This document shows, piece by piece, positions 57,450 to 64,000 of a stretch of DNA of 64,000 bases. The notes beneath the pieces are model-generated. The model searched no databases. It saw only the letters and a program-made list of their open reading frames with translations, and was not told where the DNA came from. The translations under genes and the position numbers were made by a program. Location: positions 1 through 64,000 of the forward strand of contig JANSXP010000006.1 in NCBI GenBank assembly GCA_024742875.1. The letters run 5' to 3'. The stretch is from Planctomycetaceae bacterium. Its GTDB lineage: Bacteria; Planctomycetota; Planctomycetia; Planctomycetales; Planctomycetaceae. Positions within the stretch are counted from its first letter, which is position 1; the number at the start of each line of letters is the position of its first letter.

Positions 57450-58399
57450 AGCTCACCTCGATGAATCTTCAGCAGAGAGTTGAACAGCGCCTGCAGCGAA
57501 TCATCGGCAGAAACCATTCTCGTGATGCTAACCCCCACTGCCGTGGATATCTGCGGCAGCCGAGAACACAGAGTCCCGGCGCGCAGTGTCCTGACATGCA
57601 GTCGTTCTCCGCCGGTAAGCTGTTTTTCCACAACCACCGAGGTGGCCAGTTCTTCCTGCATCAGCGCGCCGGCCAGCTGGTGGGGCTGCGAGCAGTCAAT
57701 TTCGATTTCTGATGGCGTGTCAAACAGCAGCTCGTTGACTTCCGAAGCGGTCCCGGACGCCAGCAGCCGACCTCCACAGATCAGCAAAAACGAATCGGTC
57801 AGCGCTTCAATTTCATGCAGCACATGACTGGCAATGATCAGACTGTGCCCCTGGCCGATCCAGTCACGAAGCACGTCCGTCATCTCCGCTCGACCGACAG
57901 GATCCAGACCGCTGAAGGGTTCATCCAGGACCAGCAGTTCCGGGCGATGGGCAATGGCCTGGGCCAGTTTAGTACGCTGCCGCATACCGCGCGAATAGGA
58001 GGCAATGGGACGGTTCATGGCATGTTCCATTCCCACCAGCTTGAGGCATTCCACCGCCCGCTCCGTGGCGGGCGAATGGGCGACACCGTGCAGCTGCAGC
58101 AGCAGACGCACCCAGTCGAGACCGGTGGTGGAGGAATAGAGTCCTTCAAACCCGGGACAGAAGCCCAGTTTTTTCAGCAGCCGCATGTTGTTGCGGGGAT
58201 TCTCACCGAGGACTCGCACGGTTCCACGAGTGGGCACCAGCTGGCCAATCAGCAGATTCAGCAGCGTGCTTTTGCCAGCCCCGTTGGGTCCCAGCAGTCC
58301 ATACGCTCCCGGCTTCAGCTGCATACTGAAGTCATTGACGCCGATCACCGTGCCATACAGCTTGGTAACCTGATCCAGTTCCAGTAAATACTCGGACAT
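57446..58399 (-). CDS. ABC transporter ATP-binding protein, first pair
   Basis: A 317-residue ABC ATPase: Walker A LLGPNGAGKSTLLNLLIG, signature YSRGMRQRTKLAQAIAHR, Walker B LLVLDEPFSGLDPVGR, and H-loop SLIIASHVLHEIEAL. The extra C-terminal segment of about 100 residues is usual for ABC-2-type exporter ATPases. It is coupled by a 4-base overlap to the permease gene downstream and follows the second permease by 61 bases. Cytoplasmic side of an inner-membrane exporter. Confidence 0.93.
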   Translation of the reverse strand: MSEYLLELDQVTKLYGTVIGVNDFSMQLKPGAYGLLGPNGAGKSTLLNLLIGQLVPTRGTVRVLGENPRNNMRLLKKLGFCPGFEGLYSSTTGLDWVRLLLQLHGVAHSPATERAVECLKLVGMEHAMNRPIASYSRGMRQRTKLAQAIAHRPELLVLDEPFSGLDPVGRAEMTDVLRDWIGQGHSLIIASHVLHEIEALTDSFLLICGGRLLASGTASEVNELLFDTPSEIEIDCSQPHQLAGALMQEELATSVVVEKQLTGGERLHVRTLRAGTLCSRLPQISTAVGVSITRMVSADDSLQALFNSLLKIHRGEL

Positions 58400-58460
58400 C
58401 GCAAGTCAGCGGAAAAACAGGGAGGCAAGAAACCGATCGAACAACGCAGCAAAGGGAACA

Positions 58461-59432
58461 TCACGCACGCAGCGGCGCCGACACCTTGCGAAAGATGATG
58501 GTGGCACAAATCGCGGACAGCGCGATGACAAAGACAAACTGCGTCTGCAGCTGCCCGGTCATTGACGTCAATCCCAGGATCGCAGCCGACAGGTCATTAA
58601 ACAGCAAAAACAGAAATGACAGTCGCAGCACCGTCTCGGACGCATCACCATTCATGTTGACCATCATCGTGAACGCCGCCAGCCCAAAGATCCAGATAAA
58701 GAACCAGCCGAACGTCGCGAACCGACTTTCCGTGGTCAAAGACGAAAACATCAGCGCCAAAAGTGACGTCGGAATAATCATGGTGGCGGAGGCCAGCAGG
58801 ACCCGCAGCGGAATGTCCCACGTGTACGCCAGCACTGAAATATCGGGAGAGAGCAGCACGGCAAACAGATACAAAATCAACTGCGGCAATGTGCAGGTGA
58901 TCATCAGAAAGAAGGCCACCGTGCCGAATTTGCCCAGAATATACTGAGCCCGCGTGAGGGGCCTGGAGAAATACAGCAGGAAGGCTCGCGAGCGAACGTC
59001 ATGCGATATCAGCGACGGAGCACACAGCCCCACTACCATCACCAGCGCGATGGATTGTGAGCGCTGCAGCTGCAGCATCACGGACTTCCAGAACAGGGGC
59101 CTGACCTCGCTGAGCATCTGCTCAGGCGTCAGATTCGGCAGACTGAGCATCAGGGCCTGAATCTGTGGGCCCAGCTCACGGGGCAGAACAAAAGCCAGAG
59201 CGGGAAGAAACCCGCGAGCATCCATGCCACTGTTCGGTTTGAGGAATTGCTCAAACAGAAAAATGAAGATGCCGTAGACCAAAGGCGGAGCCCAAACGAC
59301 GAACGCAATCCGCCGCAGCCACTGACTTTGCCAGGCACGACGAATCCCGATCCCGGAAATCACGGCCCAGCGGCTGCTGCCCGACTCCCGTTCACCTTCC
59401 CATTCGCGATATCCGAGGTTATGAATCGGCAC
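58461..59432 (-). CDS. ABC-2 type transporter permease, second pair
   Basis: A 323-residue membrane protein: hydrophobic segments include IAFVVWAPPLVYGIFIFLFE, SIALVMVVGLCAPSLIS, FGTVAFFLMITCTLPQLILY, and ILGLTSMTGQLQTQFVFVIA near the end. The likely start is GTG 59432, which overlaps the end of the ATPase gene by 14 bases, with GGGAG seven bases upstream. The frame extends farther upstream, but that part lies within the ATPase gene and has no membrane-protein character. Partner of the ATPase at 59419-60351. Confidence 0.8.
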   Translation of the reverse strand: MPIHNLGYREWEGERESGSSRWAVISGIGIRRAWQSQWLRRIAFVVWAPPLVYGIFIFLFEQFLKPNSGMDARGFLPALAFVLPRELGPQIQALMLSLPNLTPEQMLSEVRPLFWKSVMLQLQRSQSIALVMVVGLCAPSLISHDVRSRAFLLYFSRPLTRAQYILGKFGTVAFFLMITCTLPQLILYLFAVLLSPDISVLAYTWDIPLRVLLASATMIIPTSLLALMFSSLTTESRFATFGWFFIWIFGLAAFTMMVNMNGDASETVLRLSFLFLLFNDLSAAILGLTSMTGQLQTQFVFVIALSAICATIIFRKVSAPLRA

Positions 59433-60351
59433 TTTGTGACTCCCGGACCACGTTAAGAAACACTTCTTCCAGTGAGGACTGCGACGGTGTGAGATTCTGA
59501 ATGACGGCCTCGCAGCTTTCTGCCACCCTCCAGATACGGTGGGCCACATCTTCAGCGATTCCCGGCACCCGAACGGCCGACTTGCCGGACAGCTGACAAT
59601 CCAAACCGTCTGCCTGCAGGGCAGACTGGAACGCCGACGCATCCGATCCCAGGGCAATGGTCACTTCCGGATTGGGCGAACGCAGCAGTTCATCCAGTGG
59701 CGCTGTGAGACGCACCTTACCGCTGGCCACAATCGTGACCGCATCGCACACCACCTTCACATCGGGCAGAATGTGCGTACACAGAATGATGGCCTTGCCA
59801 AACTTGCGGTTCAGAATGCTGATGCGGTTGAGCATCGTTTCGCGTTCTTCCGGATCCAGCCCTGAAGTCGGCTCATCCAGAATCAGCAGTTCCGGGTCAT
59901 GCACAATGGCCATGGCAAAGCGAAGCTTCTGTCGCATGCCCGTGGAGTACGTTTCCACATTGCGATAGCGTTCCTGGCCCATGCCGCAAAAATCGAGGAT
60001 TTCGTGACCGCGTCGCAGCGCTTCTTTACTGGGCAGCTGCGAAAGCCGCCCGGCCACCTGCACCGATTCGATACCGGACTGACCGTACATGTAACAGTCA
60101 TCCTCCGGCATAAAGCCCACCTTGCTGCGGATAGCGCCGGACTCTGTGTGAATACTGTGGCCCAGCACGCTGCCTTCGCCCGAGGTGGTGCGGACAAGTC
60201 CCAGCAGAACTTTGATCAGCGTGCTTTTTCCGGCCCCGTTGGGACCCAGCAGCCCTGTGATGCCTGGGCCAATTTCCAGGTTCACATCATCCAGAGCACG
60301 GAAACTGCCGTAGTCCTTGGTCAGGTTTTTCAATTCAATCAGCGGTGTCAT
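59419..60351 (-). CDS. ABC transporter ATP-binding protein, second pair
   Basis: A 310-residue ABC ATPase: Walker A LLGPNGAGKSTLIKVLLG, signature YSTGMRQKLRFAMAI, Walker B LLILDEPTSGLDPEER, and a His-loop in ILCTHILPDVKVV. The C-terminal 80 residues are the usual regulatory extension (LTPSQSSLEEVFLNVV). ATG 60351 is used because MTPLIELKNLTKDYGSFRAL is the family N-terminus; the upstream frame is leader. First gene of the four-gene ABC cluster running to 56652. Confidence 0.93.
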   Translation of the reverse strand: MTPLIELKNLTKDYGSFRALDDVNLEIGPGITGLLGPNGAGKSTLIKVLLGLVRTTSGEGSVLGHSIHTESGAIRSKVGFMPEDDCYMYGQSGIESVQVAGRLSQLPSKEALRRGHEILDFCGMGQERYRNVETYSTGMRQKLRFAMAIVHDPELLILDEPTSGLDPEERETMLNRISILNRKFGKAIILCTHILPDVKVVCDAVTIVASGKVRLTAPLDELLRSPNPEVTIALGSDASAFQSALQADGLDCQLSGKSAVRVPGIAEDVAHRIWRVAESCEAVIQNLTPSQSSLEEVFLNVVRESQSADS

Positions 60352-60649
60352 GGAGCCTGCAGAAAGGGTGCGAGATGCTGCGACAGTGTCTGTGGTGATT
60401 ATCCGTGACGAGAGGTGAGTGCAGAAAACAGGCCGTGTGTGTGTCACCCACACGCAAACAGTCGCGTGCGCCACTCACACGTGAATGCCGTTCGTCGCCG
60501 GACCCGGCTTATTAGATGAGATCCCAAAACAGCCTCGCCTGCTTCCGCCCCCTGGGGTGTAGTGGATAGAGACGGCGACCGGAATTCAACCATGCGACAG
60601 AAATCCGAAAAATGTCGGGGCGACCGACGAGCCGATCCATCTCCCAGCA
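60352..60649. other. intergenic region before the ABC cluster
   Basis: About 300 bases. It holds a GT-rich stretch (GTGTGTGTGTCACCCACACGC-like, near 60436-60456) able to form a short hairpin. No clear promoter, ORF or terminator was seen. Confidence 0.4.
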
Positions 60650-61558
60650 TCAGCCGGACTGGCTCGCCGCCAGCGCTGCGGTGATGGTGGAGAACTGAAT
60701 GTCGACGATGTCGGTGATCTCCTCGGCATAGCCTCCAGCCAGTGTGATCACCAGGGGCAGTGAACGCTGACGACAGAATTCCAGCACACGGGCGTCCCGT
60801 TGCTGCAGCCCTTCCCGCGAAACGGACAACCCACCCAGCGTGTCGCCTTCGTACGGATCGGCGCCGGCCAAAAAGAAGACGATGTCGGGAGGAGGTTGCC
60901 GAGCGCACCAGTAAAGTCCCACATCCAGCTGTTCCAGATAGGTTTCTGTGGAGCATCCCGGTTCCAGGAGAATATCGAGGTCACTGTTCTGCTTGCGGGC
61001 GGGAAATGCTTTCCGAGCGTGCAGCGAAAACGTGGTCACCGTGGGATCTTCCTGGAAGATCGCCGCTGTGCCATCGCCCTGATGCACGTCCCCGTCGATG
61101 ACCATGGCGGTGCGGATACGTCCTTCCTGCTGCATCGTGCGGGCAGCCACGGCCACGTCGTTGAAAACACAGTAGCCGGCTCCCCGATCCTCGAAGGCAT
61201 GATGCGTCCCACCCGCCAGGTTGGCCGAGAAGCCATCGGTCAGGGCGCACCGCGCGGCCGCGATGGTGGCCCCCGTCGAGCGGCGACTGCGTTCGGCCAT
61301 CTGCTGGCTCCAGGGAAAGCCAATGCGGCGCGTTTCATCGGGCGTCAGTTCGCCCCGGGTCACTCGGCCAATCCAGTCTTCGGTGTGCACGTAGCCGAGC
61401 TGTTCGTCCGTAGCCGCTGGCGGCACGCACATTTGCTCTGGCGCAAACAGGCCGGACTGTTCCAGCCGTTCCCGCAGCAGACGATACCGCTGCATGGGGA
61501 AACGGTGCCCCTCGGGCAGTGGCAGCACAAACAGATCAGTGTGGAACAGTTTCATCAT
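60650..61558 (-). CDS. histone deacetylase family protein
   Basis: A 302-residue member of the arginase/HDAC superfamily (class II-like, acetoin-utilisation type). The zinc site and catalytic residues are recognisable: GGTHHAFEDRGAGYCVFND with the catalytic His pair (H119, H120), and VIDGDVHQGDGTAA with zinc ligands D157 and H159. The third zinc aspartate lies in AGADPYEGDTLGG. Bacterial members deacylate small molecules or proteins, for example acetylpolyamines; substrate unknown. ATG 61558 or 61555. Cytoplasmic. No acetoin or polyamine gene is adjacent. Confidence 0.92.
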   Translation of the reverse strand: MMKLFHTDLFVLPLPEGHRFPMQRYRLLRERLEQSGLFAPEQMCVPPAATDEQLGYVHTEDWIGRVTRGELTPDETRRIGFPWSQQMAERSRRSTGATIAAARCALTDGFSANLAGGTHHAFEDRGAGYCVFNDVAVAARTMQQEGRIRTAMVIDGDVHQGDGTAAIFQEDPTVTTFSLHARKAFPARKQNSDLDILLEPGCSTETYLEQLDVGLYWCARQPPPDIVFFLAGADPYEGDTLGGLSVSREGLQQRDARVLEFCRQRSLPLVITLAGGYAEEITDIVDIQFSTITAALAASQSG

Positions 61559-61703
61559 TCACCAACCGCACACGCCTCGCAGCAGCAACCCCGTCCGGGC
61601 ACCACACTCTGGCAATCTCAAAAGCGGTGCTGCAACAGGCCTGGCCCGCGACGAGCTCGCCAGGCTCACATCTGCCGGGACGAAATCGGTGCCGAACGTT
61701 CGG

Positions 61704-63137
61704 CTATCGGAAGGACCCCGCCCACGGAGCCGTATGCACCAGACTGCGCATCCGCCATTCCCGCAACTCGGCCAGCAGTTCCTGCTTCATGGTTGAATGC
61801 TCTTCGCTGTTCCACAAGTTGGTGACTTCGTCAGGGTCGTTGACCAGGTCAAACAGCTGACCCTCATCTTCATCGATGAAATGCACCAGTTTCCATCGAT
61901 CACTGCGGACCATCGACATGAAGTCCGTGCCATCCAGAATGTGATCCTTGCCGTGTTCCGCGTAGACAAAATCACGCGGGTCCCAGTCACGACCTTCCAG
62001 TGCCGGCAGCAGCGATTTGGCCGCCATGGTTTCCGGTGGTTCAATGCCGGCCAGTTCCAGAATGGCGGGGCCGATGTCCATTTGCTGACACAAACCGTCG
62101 ATCCGCCTGTTGGCTTCAAAACGCCCGGGGCTCCACACGATTAGCGGCATCTTCGTGATGATGTCGTACATCGTCCACTTCTGGCTGTGACCGTGGTCCG
62201 TCAGGCAATCGCCATGATCACTGGTGAAGATCACGACGGCATTGTCCAGGTAGCCCTTGTTTTCGAGTGAATCGAGGATCTCGCCGATCTTTGTATCGAT
62301 CATCGTCACGTTGGCCAGATAGTAGGCTCGCTGTCGATGCCGCTCTTCCTGCGTGGGATTGTCTTTGTGCACCACGCTGTCATGGTCAATATCGAAGTTG
62401 TGCTGCCGCAGCACCTTGAATGCGCGCGGCTGATTTTCTTTTTCCTCATCGGTGACCTCCATCAGCGGCAGGTCTTTGCTCATGTACTTCTCGGCCTCTT
62501 CGGGCGTCGGATCGTACGGCGGATGCGGCCCGGGGAATCCAATCTGCAGGAACAGAGGCTGTTCGGTTTTGGGCTTGGTGTCGATCCACCAGGTAGCCAT
62601 ATTGCCCACAAAATTATCCGACTGCATGTCGGCATCCAGTTCCCACAGAAACGCCCCCAGCGCGTCTTTGTAGTCCTCGCGCTGGCGATAGAGTTCCCGC
62701 TGCTGCTTCACCAGCCCGCGGGCATGCAGCGCCTTATCCCACTCGTCGTAGTAGTAACGTTCTTCCATGTAGCGGTCTTTGTTCTCGACCACATACCGCT
62801 CATCAAACCCCATCGGTGTGTGGTAGGGATACGTGTGCATCTTGCCAATGTTGATGCAGCGGTAGCCACTTTCCGACAGTGACTCGATCCAGCCGTGATT
62901 CCACTGATCGGCGTTTTTCAAAATGCCTGTCGTGTGCGGGTAGTAGCCCGTGAACAGACTGGCACGTGACGGCGCGCAACTGGGAGCCGAGATGTGGCAA
63001 TTGGTAAACGTGGTGCCTTCGCGGACGAGCCGATCGAGGTTCGGCGTGTCCATGTAGTCAAAGCCCAGTTCTGCGATGGTGTCAAACCGCTGCTGGTCGG
63101 TGATGATGAAGATGATGTGGGGACGCTCGTCGGCCAT
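61704..63137 (-). CDS. sulfatase (formylglycine type)
   Basis: A 477-residue alkaline-phosphatase-superfamily sulfatase. The N-terminus HIIFIITDQQRFDTIAELGF carries the metal-binding Asp pair; the sulfatase signature is C54-APSR (SAPSCAPSRASLFTGYYPH), where C54 is the residue converted to formylglycine. FTSDHGDCLTDHG holds the second metal site. Members hydrolyse sulfate esters, commonly of polysaccharides. There is no signal peptide, so a cytoplasmic location is predicted, unlike most polysaccharide sulfatases. The formylglycine-generating enzyme is not in the window. Confidence 0.93.
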   Translation of the reverse strand: MADERPHIIFIITDQQRFDTIAELGFDYMDTPNLDRLVREGTTFTNCHISAPSCAPSRASLFTGYYPHTTGILKNADQWNHGWIESLSESGYRCINIGKMHTYPYHTPMGFDERYVVENKDRYMEERYYYDEWDKALHARGLVKQQRELYRQREDYKDALGAFLWELDADMQSDNFVGNMATWWIDTKPKTEQPLFLQIGFPGPHPPYDPTPEEAEKYMSKDLPLMEVTDEEKENQPRAFKVLRQHNFDIDHDSVVHKDNPTQEERHRQRAYYLANVTMIDTKIGEILDSLENKGYLDNAVVIFTSDHGDCLTDHGHSQKWTMYDIITKMPLIVWSPGRFEANRRIDGLCQQMDIGPAILELAGIEPPETMAAKSLLPALEGRDWDPRDFVYAEHGKDHILDGTDFMSMVRSDRWKLVHFIDEDEGQLFDLVNDPDEVTNLWNSEEHSTMKQELLAELREWRMRSLVHTAPWAGSFR

Positions 63138-63202
63138 GTGGTTCGTTTCAGCAGGAATCTGTTTGCGTGGATCAGTTGACAGTGTTCAGCGGGGCGACAT
63201 TG

Positions 63203-63892
63203 TTACCGACCTGTCGCCACCGTGGAAGCGACAATGGAAGGGACAATGGCGGCCACGATAATGGCCGTCTGAATGGCCTTGATGGTTTCCTGTGTGGCGC
63301 CTTCTGCCAGAATGTTTCCGCTGGCCAGATTCACGATGCGTTCCTGATGCTGTTCCAGTTCCGCAGGCGCAAAATTCTCCTTCAGCAGGCCGGCGTGCCG
63401 GGCCAGTGCAACCAGCACCGTCGTGCGGGCATCGGCCGCCGCATCGCGGAACATCAAAGCCGCCATCCGCTGCCGAATTTCGTCTTCGAACGTGCCGTCC
63501 AGTTCCGGATAGATGCGACGGGAGAAGACCCAGAGCACCTTTTTCTCATCGGCCGTCACAATGCCTTTTTCGGCCAGCTGACCGGCGACTCGATGTGGCA
63601 GATCCCTGATCTGTGCCGCCTTCGACACCCAGTGCGAGAGATTGCGGGGCTTATCACACGCCTTGATCAACTGGATGACTTCACAAAGAATCTCATCGTC
63701 GGGCAGATCCTGATCGGGCACTGTCACGTCGCCTTTGCCGTCATCCGCCGCCTTAATGCGGTCCTGCAGCAGCAGTTCACTCAGTAAGCCACCCGCAATG
63801 GAGTACAGATACATGCCGTGCGTGAAGGTCCCCTTTTTGTCGTTCAGGGCCAGCAGCACAATTTCGTGGTGTAAAAACAGCGTTTGACTCAT
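63203..63892 (-). CDS. GPP34 (GOLPH3/Vps74-like) family protein
   Basis: A 229-residue protein with the GPP34 fold of eukaryotic GOLPH3: LFLHHEIVLLALNDKKGTF, YSIAGGLLSELLLQDRI, PRNLSHWVSKAAQIRDLPHR and ILWVFSRRIYPELDG-like segments. In eukaryotes these proteins bind phosphatidylinositol 4-phosphate and retain Golgi glycosyltransferases; bacterial members are uncharacterised. The C-terminus has a hydrophobic stretch (AIQTAIIVAAIVPSIVA), possibly membrane-associating. ATG 63892 has GGAG upstream. It lies 65 bases upstream of the sulfatase on the same strand, so the two may be co-transcribed. Confidence 0.85.
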   Translation of the reverse strand: MSQTLFLHHEIVLLALNDKKGTFTHGMYLYSIAGGLLSELLLQDRIKAADDGKGDVTVPDQDLPDDEILCEVIQLIKACDKPRNLSHWVSKAAQIRDLPHRVAGQLAEKGIVTADEKKVLWVFSRRIYPELDGTFEDEIRQRMAALMFRDAAADARTTVLVALARHAGLLKENFAPAELEQHQERIVNLASGNILAEGATQETIKAIQTAIIVAAIVPSIVASTVATGR

Positions 63893-64000
63893 CAGCGGAT
63901 CTCCGGAAACCTGGAATCGCCGATGATACGGCACGACCGTCTTTCTTGCACGCCCACCAGCAGTCGCCGGCGTCCACAAGCCAGCCTGAGTCTCTGTCTC

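Overview
The window reads as ordinary chromosome of a Gram-negative planctomycete (phylum Planctomycetota). The lineage call rests on content: a C-x4-CH haem-type domain in a secreted protein, a DUF1080 domain fused to a PQQ-type glucose/sorbosone dehydrogenase, an SHD1-domain secreted protein, a one-domain sulfatase, LpxD/LpxI lipid A genes, many secreted proteins with low-complexity linkers, and several eukaryote-like proteins (GPP34/GOLPH3, histone deacetylase fold, UMP/CMP-kinase fold, fungal-type AAA ATPase). This is inference; no rRNA or marker tree was available. No tRNA, rRNA, CRISPR array, phage or insertion sequence was found. Base composition looks uniformly GC-rich.

Layout. 0-9.3 kb: partial Gfo/Idh/MocA oxidoreductase, beta-helix protein, TPR lipoprotein, gpsA, two small paralogues, FHA-GAF-PP2C phosphatase, uronate isomerase family protein. 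9.6-17.7 kb: M20 peptidase, a coupled secreted pair (lipoprotein and haem-domain protein), metX-metW, lpxD-lpxI. 18-24 kb: two uncharacterised proteins, the selenium genes selA and NDH-selD (overlapping ATGA), peroxiredoxin. 24.6-32.8 kb: a large metzincin-like metalloprotease, a polytopic membrane protein, aroH, ppdK. 33-38.3 kb: an AAA ATPase convergent with a nucleotide kinase carrying an extra N-terminal domain, then an EF-G paralogue behind a structured leader. 38.4-47 kb: secreted or envelope proteins (SHD1 protein, STN-like repeat protein, tandem RTX-CAP proteins, lactonase-like protein, membrane protein). 47-52.9 kb: epimerase, FHA protein with an acidic repeat tail, rarA, acyltransferase-like protein, rlmN-like radical SAM enzyme. 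52.9-64 kb, all minus strand: DUF1080-PQQ protein, AI-2E family transporter, two ABC transporter pairs in one overlapping cluster, HDAC-like deacetylase, sulfatase, GPP34 protein.

Most genes are housekeeping or lineage-typical. The least explained signals are non-coding: (1) the leader of the EF-G paralogue, with a 29-codon ORF preceded by a Shine-Dalgarno sequence, an orphan intrinsic terminator directly after it, a perfect 12-bp inverted repeat around that terminator and a competing upstream pairing; (2) a 108-base stretch between the STN-repeat protein and the first RTX-CAP protein where one arm can pair with either of two partners; (3) the long metX leader. The AAA ATPase, the two-domain kinase and the tandem RTX-CAP proteins are the most interesting coding regions.
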